Source: Nitrospirota bacterium | GTDB lineage: Bacteria > Nitrospirota > Nitrospiria > Nitrospirales > UBA8639 | DNA length: 53,555 nucleotides | Direction of reading: 5' to 3' | NCBI GenBank assembly: GCA_011088105.1 | Contig: JAALKI010000018.1 | Coordinates: 1-53,555, forward strand | Shown here: positions 24,833 through 33,641 of the stretch, piece after piece | Numbering within the stretch: position 1 is the stretch's first letter | Layout: every line of letters begins with the position of its first letter | Notes under the pieces: generated by a model | What the model was told of the DNA's origin: nothing | What the model saw: the letters and a program-made list of their open reading frames with translations, nothing else | The model's database searches: none | Made by a program: the position numbers and the translations under genes

Positions 24833-26656
24833 GTGGTTTACACCGCTCCTCGTCCCCGCTCTCATTCCCCACAGATCCTGCATCTCCTCGGGCTTGCTGT
24901 TCTCGCTGGCATCTTGTTGTTTATTGGACTCGGTGATTTAGGACTGACAGATCGAGATGAAGGCAGCAATGCGGAAGCCGCACGCGAAATGCTGGAGTCG
25001 GGAGATTGGATTTCACCGACTTTAAATGGGGAACCTCGCTATGCCAAACCTGCTTTCGTCTATTGGATCATTGCGGGAACATATTCCATCCTAGGCGTGA
25101 ATGAATTTTCCGCGAGACTGCCATCCGCCATATTTGGCCTGACACTAATTCTGGTTCACTACCTGTTTCTCACGAGACTTCTTGGCGCCAGCATTGCCTT
25201 CATCGGAGCACTGATGCTCCTTCTCAACCTTGAAGTCATTGCTAGTAGCCGAATGGTGTTGACCGACCCAGAGCTCGTCTTATTTACCACGCTCTCTGCC
25301 TATGGATTTTGGCTGGGATTTCATGGAACAGGACGCCAGCGCTACTGGATGTGGGGATTCTATCTCGGCATGGCACTGGCCACGTTGACCAAAGGCCCCA
25401 TAGGGATTCTCATTCCTCTGTTCGGTGTCATGCCTTATCTGACCATCACACGGCAATGGAAGCAATTCTGGCAAACCGGCTTTCCTCTCCTCGGCACGGT
25501 CGTCTGCCTGCTGATTGCGTCGCCTTGGTATATCGCCATGTTCACCATTCATGGCGTTGACTACCTTACGGCTGCCCAAGCCAATACGACTGGCCGATTT
25601 GCCAACCCCATGGAAGGACATGGAGGGACGATCTTCTTTTTTATTCCTGTTCTCCTGGTCAGCTTTTTCCCGTGGAGCGGGTTCCTTCCTCTCGCGCTTT
25701 CCCAAGCTTTGAAACCTTGGAAAGCTCTTCGTGCAGGAGAACAACACCTCACCAACGAACAACGTCTTACCTTTTTTGCCGCATTATGGGCAATTGGAAT
25801 TTTTCTCTTTTTTAGCTTATCAGCAACACGCCTCCCCCATTACATCTTGCCCTTATTTCCTGCGGCATCGATTCTGACAGCCGTATTCTGGTCTCGTATG
25901 CTTGCACACATATCACCGGCACCGTCAGCCACCGCCTTGCAGGAAGAGGAATTACCTGTCGCCTCTTTCAACACGGAAGCTTCGAACATATCTCACCCAT
26001 TACCCTCTGGTAAAAGTCCCTCCGGTCTCAAGGGTTCCCTCATCATCCTTGTTATCACCGGATACCTACTTGCCCTGCTCTTTGCATCTATTCCTGCAAT
26101 CTATGAACATTTTCAAGAGACGATTGCCGTGGAATTTCCCACAGCAACAAAAATCAACCCGGGCCTCATCGCGCTGTTCCTGGGGGGAGTATTTTTTGTT
26201 GGCACCACCATCATTCGTCATCTTGCCTCTGTCGAGAAGCGCCGTCCGATGGTAGTGGGAATAGCTGGAGGGATGATTACCCTTGTGATGTTGACCATCA
26301 TTATCGTGGCCCTCCCCCCTTTCCACAAACATTTCATTGCTCCCCCTCAAAAACTTGCCACTATTGCAGGCCTCAATCTGGGAACAGAAGGACATCTGGT
26401 GCAATTTGGCCGAAAGCGCCCTTCGTTAATCTTTTATGCCAAGCACCCCATTGTTCAAATCAGCCCAGGGGAAGATGAAAAATTTCAAGCCCTTCGCAAG
26501 ATACCAGGGAAAACGATGATCATCCTTCAGTCACACTTGCGTGCACGGCTTCCCTCCCCAGAGTCAGAATTTTCCGTTCTTCTGACGCATCAAGGCTTCT
26601 CACTCCTTTCGAGCGAGGACATGATGCCATCAAATAGGCCTCAAAATAGTCATTGA
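24833..26656 (+). CDS. ArnT-like (GT83/PMT) integral membrane glycosyltransferase
   Basis: A 607-residue protein with about a dozen hydrophobic segments. The N-terminal periplasmic loop contains LTDRDEGSNAEAAREML, the acidic catalytic motif of GT-C transferases such as ArnT, followed by NGEPRYAKPAFVYW and LTDPELVLF. ArnT moves a sugar from undecaprenyl phosphate to lipid A; here the sugar and acceptor are unknown. A hydrophilic insert near residues 355-400 separates two membrane blocks. The start is a GTG at 24833. With the upstream GT2 and LAB_N genes it forms a compact unit for lipid-linked sugar transfer. Confidence 0.88.
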   Translation: MVYTAPRPRSHSPQILHLLGLAVLAGILLFIGLGDLGLTDRDEGSNAEAAREMLESGDWISPTLNGEPRYAKPAFVYWIIAGTYSILGVNEFSARLPSAIFGLTLILVHYLFLTRLLGASIAFIGALMLLLNLEVIASSRMVLTDPELVLFTTLSAYGFWLGFHGTGRQRYWMWGFYLGMALATLTKGPIGILIPLFGVMPYLTITRQWKQFWQTGFPLLGTVVCLLIASPWYIAMFTIHGVDYLTAAQANTTGRFANPMEGHGGTIFFFIPVLLVSFFPWSGFLPLALSQALKPWKALRAGEQHLTNEQRLTFFAALWAIGIFLFFSLSATRLPHYILPLFPAASILTAVFWSRMLAHISPAPSATALQEEELPVASFNTEASNISHPLPSGKSPSGLKGSLIILVITGYLLALLFASIPAIYEHFQETIAVEFPTATKINPGLIALFLGGVFFVGTTIIRHLASVEKRRPMVVGIAGGMITLVMLTIIIVALPPFHKHFIAPPQKLATIAGLNLGTEGHLVQFGRKRPSLIFYAKHPIVQISPGEDEKFQALRKIPGKTMIILQSHLRARLPSPESEFSVLLTHQGFSLLSSEDMMPSNRPQNSH

Positions 26657-26734
26657 GCCAAAACTGATACGGAAGCTATGGAGGAGGCTCAGCAAAGGCT
26701 GAGGATGCCACTGGCAGAATGGTGAATAGCCCTT

Positions 26735-27793
26735 CTACAAGAGAGGGAGAAGACTGTGTATCTGCTGAATCAATAGAAACAAACCGACGAGGCCACACAT
26801 ACGCACCAGGTCATGAACCCGTGACACTTCGGATTCTTTCATAGAAATCTGTGATTGCATCATCCACCAGACCATGCCTGCAAGACCCGCCAATGTGATA
26901 ATCAACCAGGAACCCGTTGATAGTGCCAGGCCCATGCCTACGATAAGACGAGCTTCGGGAGCACCAATTTTTTTGAGGGACCAGAAGCTAATGGGCTTGC
27001 TTCGCCTGCATTCCCTTTGAATCCACACCCCCAACAGCAAGAGACTTCCACCAAGAATCACACTGAGGAACCTCATCGTGTTTTGAAGGGGTTCGCCCTG
27101 CACCATCACCCAGAGCAACGCAAATCCTGTCACAAAGAAAGGAAGACTATTGAGGATCACATGAAGACTTGTCTGCTTCCAGGTCTGGAGAGGACGGGCC
27201 AAAACATACCCCACAAGCAGTCCCAGCATCGCGCCAGCCATCACGTCAGTCGGAAAATGAGAGCCTCTCATCACTCGGCTGATACCCACAAATGCCGCAG
27301 TCCCGTACCAAACCCAGGTCATATGCGGGAAATATTTTGCGAGGACGGCAGCAACAGCGAAGCTTGCGGAGGAATGCCCAGACGGAAAGGCGTCAAATCC
27401 TCCTTGAAATGAAGGCCCCATCTCAAAGGGATGTTGATGCATCAGGCGAGGACGGGGGCGTCCGATAAGATGCTTAGGGATCTGAACAACAACCCCAATC
27501 ACCGCATGGGCAATCAGGCTATCGAGACCGGCGCCTTTGAACGCATCCCGCTTCCACACATAACCAATCGCGAAGAGCCCAATGGAGATGCCAACAAGCG
27601 TAACGCCATCTCCGAGCCAATTCCCCACATTGCCAATTTGTTCAAGCAACGGATGATGCAAGGACCGAACGAATTGAATAAATGGAAAGTCCAATGTCGA
27701 CAGCGCAATGAAGATCCCAAATACAACGATCTGGGAAAGAAGCAGGGAAAGGCCAAGACGGATTGATGAAGTCCGACGAGAGATGGCATTCAT
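26735..27793 (-). CDS. PAP2-family membrane phosphatase
   Basis: A membrane protein of about 352 residues with the three phosphatidic acid phosphatase type 2 motifs: KHLIGRPRP (motif 1), FPSGHSS (motif 2) and SRVMRGSHFPTDV (motif 3, with the nucleophile His). The family dephosphorylates lipid phosphates, including undecaprenyl pyrophosphate. The C-terminal 140 residues add three or four more membrane segments of no known function. The ATG at 27793 is chosen; an in-frame start at 27829 is also possible. It is convergent with the GT83-type gene, which makes a role in lipid carrier recycling plausible but unproven. Confidence 0.88.
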   Translation of the reverse strand: MNAISRRTSSIRLGLSLLLSQIVVFGIFIALSTLDFPFIQFVRSLHHPLLEQIGNVGNWLGDGVTLVGISIGLFAIGYVWKRDAFKGAGLDSLIAHAVIGVVVQIPKHLIGRPRPRLMHQHPFEMGPSFQGGFDAFPSGHSSASFAVAAVLAKYFPHMTWVWYGTAAFVGISRVMRGSHFPTDVMAGAMLGLLVGYVLARPLQTWKQTSLHVILNSLPFFVTGFALLWVMVQGEPLQNTMRFLSVILGGSLLLLGVWIQRECRRSKPISFWSLKKIGAPEARLIVGMGLALSTGSWLIITLAGLAGMVWWMMQSQISMKESEVSRVHDLVRMCGLVGLFLLIQQIHSLLPLL

Positions 27794-27881
27794 GCGAGTA
27801 GCGAGTTCTGACGAGAAGACCCTTCCCACCCCTCCTTGCCCTTGCTCCTCTTACCGTGCGTCTCACAAGGACAAGGAGCCA

Positions 27882-28970
27882 TCAGGGTACCCAGTCCGCC
27901 AAAAAGACATTAAATTCTCCCGGCTGAGCCTGTCGGTCAGAAACCCAAACCAAACGCGTACCGTCAGGAGAGAACATCGGAAAGCTGTTGAAATGTCCAT
28001 CGTGCGTAATTTGCTCCATGCCTGTTCCATCATCATTCATGAGATAGAGATGAAAAGATGGTGGTCCAGATCGCTTCTCCACATGATGCGAAACGTTAGA
28101 GGAAAAGATGATACGACGGCCATCATGGTGAAACGATGGGGCAAAATTTGCGGCGCCATTCTTCGTGATTTGGCGCTTCTCTGAGCCATCAGCATTCATG
28201 ATGAAAATTTCTAAGTGAGACGGCTCAACAAGATTATTCTTCAGGAGATCTTGATACTGTTGTCGCGCAACTGGATCTGTGGGGTGAAATGCCCGATAGA
28301 CAATGCGCTTCTCATCAGGAGAGAAAAATGCACCACCATCGTATCCGATGTCATCGGTTAGCCGTATCACACGGGTTCCGTTGAGGTCCATGGTGTAGAG
28401 ATCAAGATCCCCATCACGCATCGAGGTAAAGATAATTTTCTTGTTCTTGAAAGAAACGGTTGCTTCGGCATCATAGCCAGGGGTGGTAGTTAATCGATAC
28501 GGTTCTCGTCCATCAATGCGATAGGAAAAAATATCAAAATCGTGCAAGGCCCATCGATAGTGGGCTCCCTGAGTCAATTTAGGAGGACAGGCTAGGTCCT
28601 TTCTATGTGTTGAGGAAAAAAGGATACGTCTGCGGCCAGGGAAAAAGTATCCACAGGTCGTCGTGCCAAATCCATTACTGACACGCTGAATATTCTTTCC
28701 ATCAAGATCCATGACATACATTTGGTAACAATCTTGCTGTAGATGTGCACTTGAATCTCTTGTTGACTGAAAGATTAATTTGTCTCCATCAGATGAAAAG
28801 TAGGCTTCTGCACTTTTTCCCCCAGTCGTTAATTGTCGGATGTTCGTCAAGTGGGATTCCGCTGGTTCTGCAGCAAGCAGTGTAGAAACAGTACTGACAA
28901 ACAGAACGACAAAGACCACCACAACTGTCGCACATGAAACATGAACCCATGACCAATTTTTACGAGACAT
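27882..28970 (-). CDS. PD40/TolB-like beta-propeller protein, secreted
   Basis: A protein of about 362 residues with an N-terminal hydrophobic segment ending in LLAAEP, so exported. The mature part holds repeated blades of the PD40 (WD40-like TolB) type: AYFSSDGDKLIFQSTRD, MYVMDLDGKNIQRVS, LDLYTMDLNGTRVIRLT, FSPDEKRIVYRA, IFIMNADGSEKRQIT and a final FSPDGTRLVWVSD. Three cysteines cluster in the early blades (QQDCYQ, TTTCGY, LACPPK). Such propellers mediate protein contacts or sit beside peptidases. It overlaps the preceding M1 peptidase gene by 11 bases, so they probably work together. Confidence 0.85.
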   Translation of the reverse strand: MSRKNWSWVHVSCATVVVVFVVLFVSTVSTLLAAEPAESHLTNIRQLTTGGKSAEAYFSSDGDKLIFQSTRDSSAHLQQDCYQMYVMDLDGKNIQRVSNGFGTTTCGYFFPGRRRILFSSTHRKDLACPPKLTQGAHYRWALHDFDIFSYRIDGREPYRLTTTPGYDAEATVSFKNKKIIFTSMRDGDLDLYTMDLNGTRVIRLTDDIGYDGGAFFSPDEKRIVYRAFHPTDPVARQQYQDLLKNNLVEPSHLEIFIMNADGSEKRQITKNGAANFAPSFHHDGRRIIFSSNVSHHVEKRSGPPSFHLYLMNDDGTGMEQITHDGHFNSFPMFSPDGTRLVWVSDRQAQPGEFNVFLADWVP

Positions 28971-31116
28971 CAAAACGGACCTCTTCATTATTCATGGTTA
29001 ACGGAAAATCACCTCGAGCCAGCACATGCCCATCTTGAAAGACAATGTAACTGTCCCATCCATAGAAAAAGACAAGTCTGGCAATCCGAGCAACGGCAGC
29101 AGGTGAATGGCCATACAATATTGTGACAACATGATCTGAATATTGTGGATGACGGCATGAGATCAAGACGGCAATCTCAGGGCCCGTAAAGTCCTGTCCT
29201 TGGATGGTAGTCTGATCGCCTTCTTGGCTGACCCGTCCTCCACAGGCATCGAATCCCAATGTAGCAAGCACGTTCACGCGTGGCCTACCCAAAATAAGCA
29301 GTGACTCATTCATCAGTTTTCCCAACGTATCTGACCGTTCGGTGACGAAGGACTTCTCTCCACGAACTCGTTGAAGCACAGATTCATAGGCAGGCCACGC
29401 TTGCTCCGTGGCCTGCGGCGCAGCAATCGCACGACGCTGATCTGTCGCCCAAAGATTGAGCATCGGGGGAATTTGAGAACGGCTTATGTTCCGGATCAGT
29501 TCAAACTCAGGATCAAGCCTGAGACGAACAGGTTGGCTAGTCACCACAATCGAAAAGGATTCTTGTGCCTTGGCCGTTGACACAACGACATGCTGGGTTT
29601 CTCCATTGGCAAGAGAAAGCAGAAGGGGAATTCGCATCCGATAGGCTACGCCGAGCTGGACAATCGTTCCCGTGACCTCAAAACGTTGAGAGGGAAGGTC
29701 GGACACATGTACTGCTGTATGAGCAAGTTTGACCGTGGGTGCCCCTGACTGCTGGACCCACTGCTGAAAAAACCATCCCAATTTTTGATTAGCCGTCTTT
29801 TCGAATGCATGCTGAAGATCACTCCAATTGACAAACCGGCCTTGGTCATGATGGACAATGGCCCGTATGGCTCCAAAGAAAGCTTCATCACCAATTTCCC
29901 GACGCAGCATATGAAAGACCATGGCCCCTTTCTGATACCCAATGGCATTATCTCGTTCCGTCTCTTTATGATGAAACCTTCGCAAAGGATAATCATTGTC
30001 AGGTGAGACATAAACATTATATCCCAAAACCATTTTTCGACGATGTTGAATAGCTGTATCAATGGATCCATGTCGTTCATCATAATAGTAATTGGCCAGA
30101 TAAGTCGTGAGCCCTTCAACCCAATTGCCATGCTCTACACGATTCAACACCGCATTGCCGATCCACGAATGCACGATTTCATGACCCAGCGAATATGGCT
30201 GGACATACCGTCGTTTCACCACACCGCTGCCTAAGAGCGTAAATGACGGCATCCCTAGCCCACTGGGGAAAAAATTCTCCACCACGGCGAATTTGGCAAA
30301 TGGATAAGGCCCTAATAGCGAGGAATAGAAGTGAAGGTACTTGACCACCGCATCTAGATAGGCCTCCGCCAAATGCGCCTCTTCCGGAAATAGATAAGTT
30401 GCTAATTCAATGCCTTGCCACATTCGATGAGACATCACAAACCGATTCGCCACAAGAGTGAGCGCTTCCGTTGGCATTTCTGCTTGCCACGCAGTCATCA
30501 CGCGCCCATCTTGTGCTTGATGGGAAATCTGACGACCTTGGGTCATGGCCTGCCACCCTTCCGGAACGACGACTCGAACGTCGAAGGTGGCAAGGGAGCC
30601 TGGAATATCTGGATACCACAGGGTTTCCGAGGAGACATACACACCTTGCGGTCCAATATGCCCGTTGGTCTTGTCCATCCCAACAAACCGAAGTCCTTGT
30701 GATGCTTGCGGAGGTCCATTGATCTCACCATGATAGACAATGAGCAATTCACGAGGGTGTGCAGTATACGGAATATCGATGACAATAGTTCGTCCATCAG
30801 GGATGGCATGAGCCCATTCATCACCTAGTGTATCGACATCGATGGGTTCTTCTGTATAGGAAATAGCTTGAGAGTCGAGTGTTACAGCATCTACATGTAA
30901 GGCTTGGTTTAACACCAAACGAATAGTGTGAGCGCTAGTCTCCGTCCCAGCTAACATTATTGAGTCCCTGACAATAAGGCTGTGGCTATCAGGATTGAGC
31001 TGCAGATCAAGCGTATGGTGCTCAATGCGAAAGGCCTCAGCCCACACACCCTGAGCCATGACAAGCCACAGAACCAAAAAGCCAACACCATTGATCTTGC
31101 GCAGATGTTTCTTCAC
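28960..31116 (-). CDS. M1-family zinc metallopeptidase, exported
   Basis: A 718-residue protein with a signal peptide (ending VWAEA). The N-terminal beta domain is followed by the gluzincin core: HEIVH at 312-316 supplies two zinc ligands and the general base, and Glu334 in NWVEGLTTY is the third ligand. Tyr in YQKGAMVFHML is the likely transition-state residue. The exopeptidase GAMEN motif of classical M1 aminopeptidases is absent; SGLGMPSFT occupies that place, as in other bacterial M1-like proteins. A distinct C-terminal domain of about 130 residues lies after residue 590. The start overlaps the ftsY stop by four bases. Confidence 0.9.
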   Translation of the reverse strand: MKKHLRKINGVGFLVLWLVMAQGVWAEAFRIEHHTLDLQLNPDSHSLIVRDSIMLAGTETSAHTIRLVLNQALHVDAVTLDSQAISYTEEPIDVDTLGDEWAHAIPDGRTIVIDIPYTAHPRELLIVYHGEINGPPQASQGLRFVGMDKTNGHIGPQGVYVSSETLWYPDIPGSLATFDVRVVVPEGWQAMTQGRQISHQAQDGRVMTAWQAEMPTEALTLVANRFVMSHRMWQGIELATYLFPEEAHLAEAYLDAVVKYLHFYSSLLGPYPFAKFAVVENFFPSGLGMPSFTLLGSGVVKRRYVQPYSLGHEIVHSWIGNAVLNRVEHGNWVEGLTTYLANYYYDERHGSIDTAIQHRRKMVLGYNVYVSPDNDYPLRRFHHKETERDNAIGYQKGAMVFHMLRREIGDEAFFGAIRAIVHHDQGRFVNWSDLQHAFEKTANQKLGWFFQQWVQQSGAPTVKLAHTAVHVSDLPSQRFEVTGTIVQLGVAYRMRIPLLLSLANGETQHVVVSTAKAQESFSIVVTSQPVRLRLDPEFELIRNISRSQIPPMLNLWATDQRRAIAAPQATEQAWPAYESVLQRVRGEKSFVTERSDTLGKLMNESLLILGRPRVNVLATLGFDACGGRVSQEGDQTTIQGQDFTGPEIAVLISCRHPQYSDHVVTILYGHSPAAVARIARLVFFYGWDSYIVFQDGHVLARGDFPLTMNNEEVRFDVS

Positions 31117-32033
31117 GAGGCTGGAATCTCCACAAGGGCATCGACAAATTCTTTTGCGTGAAAATCTTGGAGATCGTCCTCTCCTTCACCAACACCAAGC
31201 AGTCGAACCGGGATGTTCAGTTCTTCCGCAATCGCAACCAGCACGCCACCTTTTGCCGTTCCATCCAATTTCGTCAGCACAAGGCCTGTGACCCCCAAGG
31301 CTTCGTGAAATTGTTTAGCCTGGGCAATCGCATTTTGCCCCAATGTCCCATCCAATGTCAGTAAGACTTCATGAGGAGCGCCAGGCAGCTCCCGATTCAA
31401 CACCCGCTGCATTTTCTTGAGCTCATCCATCAGATTGACTTTAGTGTGCAGACGGCCTGCGGTGTCGATTAAGACCACATCCACCCCTCTAGCCTTTGCT
31501 GCAGAAATGCCATCAAAGACAACGGCCGCAGGGTCGGCGCCATGTCGATGTTTAATGACATCCGCTCCAATCGTCTTTCCCCAAATTTCTAATTGTTCAA
31601 TCGCCGCTGCGCGAAAGGTGTCCGCAGCCACAAGCAACGGCGTCAACCCATTATGCTTGAGGCGACTTCCGAGTTTGGCCATATTGGTCGTCTTCCCTAC
31701 GCCATTAATACCAACGGTCAGAATGACAAAGGGCTTTCGACTTTTTCGAATAAGAGTCTCTAGGGAGTCAGATTCCACCGCTGTCAAAATTTGGCAAAGC
31801 GATACCTTTAAGACATCAAGGGAATGTGCAGGGTTCGCGCCTCGCATGTTGTCTTGCAGTTGAGTCATCAGCCGTGTCACGGCCCGAATGCCTACATCCG
31901 CACCAAGCAAAGCCGCCTCAACTTCTTCAATCGTGTCAGGATCAAGCTCTCGCCCCACCAACCGCCGAAGTGAGGCTTCCACATGTTGACGTGTCTTCCC
32001 TAATCCGTCACGGAGCTTATCGAACCAACTCAT
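31113..32033 (-). CDS. ftsY: Signal recognition particle receptor FtsY
   Basis: The SRP receptor GTPase that delivers ribosome-nascent chain complexes to the Sec translocon. The 306-residue protein has the NG domain complete: N-domain helices, G1 loop GINGVGKTTNMAKLG, the DTFRAAAIEQLE insertion-box segment, G3 DTAGRLH, G4 TKLDGTAKGG and the closing GVGEGEDDLQDF. The acidic A domain of E. coli FtsY is missing, as in many bacteria. It lies in the tightly overlapping set phoH-ybeY-ftsY-M1 peptidase. Confidence 0.96.
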   Translation of the reverse strand: MSWFDKLRDGLGKTRQHVEASLRRLVGRELDPDTIEEVEAALLGADVGIRAVTRLMTQLQDNMRGANPAHSLDVLKVSLCQILTAVESDSLETLIRKSRKPFVILTVGINGVGKTTNMAKLGSRLKHNGLTPLLVAADTFRAAAIEQLEIWGKTIGADVIKHRHGADPAAVVFDGISAAKARGVDVVLIDTAGRLHTKVNLMDELKKMQRVLNRELPGAPHEVLLTLDGTLGQNAIAQAKQFHEALGVTGLVLTKLDGTAKGGVLVAIAEELNIPVRLLGVGEGEDDLQDFHAKEFVDALVEIPAS

Positions 32034-32506
32034 CGTTTATCATCCTCATATTTTTTAACGGTGACCAGCTTCGGCAATGGGTATAAGGCACACAAGATGC
32101 GCTTTTCTTTCCGTCGCATTCGGCGTGCTTCGTGTTCGCTCCGTTCATGGTCGTACCCAAATAAATGCAGTACGCCATGGATGAGCAACCGTGTCAGCTC
32201 TTCATCAATAGCATGGCCCAAATCTTTCGCTTGCCGTGCCGCGACAGGCACCGCAATCACGACGTCGCCAAGAAGAGAAGAACGAGGGCCAGGAGACTCT
32301 CTCAGGGAAAAGGCGAGCACATCCGTTGGTTCATCAACGCCTCTGAATTGTCGATTGAGCCCTTGCATACGGCAGGTGCCAATGAGCTCAATGCCGAGTT
32401 CAGCATCTTCTTCACCAGCTAGGGCAAGGATGGTCTGTGCCATCGTGGTCAACACCGAGACGCGCACCATCGTTCGCCGAAGTCGGTTTCGTACATCAAC
32501 CGGCAT
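32030..32506 (-). CDS. ybeY: Endoribonuclease YbeY (16S rRNA maturation)
   Basis: A 158-residue metal-dependent RNase that matures the 3' end of 16S rRNA and takes part in ribosome quality control. The signature HGVLHLFGYDH carries the three zinc-binding histidines, and LNRQFRGVDEPTDVLAFSL is the other conserved block. The C-terminus has a basic helix (HEARRMRRKEKRIL). It starts four bases after phoH and overlaps ftsY by four bases, the standard phoH-ybeY arrangement. Confidence 0.95.
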   Translation of the reverse strand: MPVDVRNRLRRTMVRVSVLTTMAQTILALAGEEDAELGIELIGTCRMQGLNRQFRGVDEPTDVLAFSLRESPGPRSSLLGDVVIAVPVAARQAKDLGHAIDEELTRLLIHGVLHLFGYDHERSEHEARRMRRKEKRILCALYPLPKLVTVKKYEDDKR

Positions 32507-32510
32507 CAGG

Positions 32511-33560
32511 TCATGAGTCTTTCATCTCGGGGTGTTTCGAAGAAAGCCGTTCCTTCCTATGTGTGCCATCAGCATGCTGTGCCGATCGTACAGAAGAATG
32601 CGCCGACGAGGTTGCTTGAGCATCATGTTGATCATAGGCTCGAATAATATCTTGCACCAATTGATGGCGTACCACATCCCGATGATGAAAAGACACAAAT
32701 TTGATCCCTTCAATGCCTTGCAGGATCTTGGTGACATGAATAAGACCGGATGTTCGATCAGGAGGAAGGTCGACTTGCGTAATATCCCCAGTCACAACCG
32801 CTTTGGCATTGAAACCCAAGCGTGTCAGAAACATTTTCATCTGCTCAGCTGTGGCATTTTGCGCCTCATCCAAAATAACAAAGGCATCATTCAAGGTCCG
32901 GCCTCGCATAAAGGCCAGCGGCGCAATCTCAATGTCCCCTCGCTCAACTAATCGATTGGCCCGTTCGACATCCATCATCGTATATAAAGCATCGTAAAGA
33001 GGGCGAAGATACGGATGGACCTTCGCAAACATGTCTCCCGGCAAAAACCCCAGCCGTTCACCAGCTTCGACGGCTGGTCGTGCAAGGATAATCCGGCTCA
33101 CTGTTTTTTGAGTCAACGCGGCAACAGCCATGGCCATCGCTAAATAGGTCTTCCCTGTTCCTGCAGGACCAATGGCAATAACCAAATCATGCGTCTGAAT
33201 GGCTTCAAGATAGGCATGTTGTGAGGGGGTTTTGGGAGAGACGGTACTTTTGGGAGTCAGAACCGGAGAGCGCCCGAGAGTGAGTGGACTAATAAGGGGT
33301 TCCGAATCATCTTTAGAAGCCTGTAAGGCTCGGGTGACATCTTCAGATTGGAGCTCATATCGCCCCGTCGTCCATTGAGCCAATTCAGCAAGGAGTCGCT
33401 CGGCTTGGGAAACAGCATCTGGCTGCCCTTCCAGGGTCACCTCATCCCCACGAGCCGATAACTGGACCCCCAGTTCATGTTCAATTAAACGCAAGTGCGA
33501 ATCATGAGGACCGAATAAATTCGCTAAATCCGCACCTTCTCGTATTTTGACTTTACGCAC
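32511..33560 (-). CDS. phoH: PhoH-like ATPase
   Basis: A 349-residue protein with a short N-terminal KH-like region and a RecA-like ATPase core: Walker A IGPAGTGKTYLAMA, RIILARPAVEAGE, Walker B FVILDEAQNATAEQ and the TGDITQVDLP segment. PhoH family members are RNA-linked ATPases and are commonly encoded beside ybeY, pointing to a role in RNA or ribosome maintenance. The C-terminal 40 residues are low-complexity and Ser/His-rich. The start at 33560 is a GTG. Confidence 0.94.
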   Translation of the reverse strand: MRKVKIREGADLANLFGPHDSHLRLIEHELGVQLSARGDEVTLEGQPDAVSQAERLLAELAQWTTGRYELQSEDVTRALQASKDDSEPLISPLTLGRSPVLTPKSTVSPKTPSQHAYLEAIQTHDLVIAIGPAGTGKTYLAMAMAVAALTQKTVSRIILARPAVEAGERLGFLPGDMFAKVHPYLRPLYDALYTMMDVERANRLVERGDIEIAPLAFMRGRTLNDAFVILDEAQNATAEQMKMFLTRLGFNAKAVVTGDITQVDLPPDRTSGLIHVTKILQGIEGIKFVSFHHRDVVRHQLVQDIIRAYDQHDAQATSSAHSSVRSAQHADGTHRKERLSSKHPEMKDS

Positions 33561-33641
33561 GTGCTTGTTTTGAGGTCTCCTTATTCAAGGAACGTTTTCT
33601 GTATTTTAGCAAGGCCCTGATACCAGAACAAGACAAATGGG

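Noticed and set aside
25280-25762. 160-codon minus-strand ORF opposite the GT83-type gene
   Set aside because: Charged, low-complexity translation with no motifs, fully inside a well-supported membrane protein gene.
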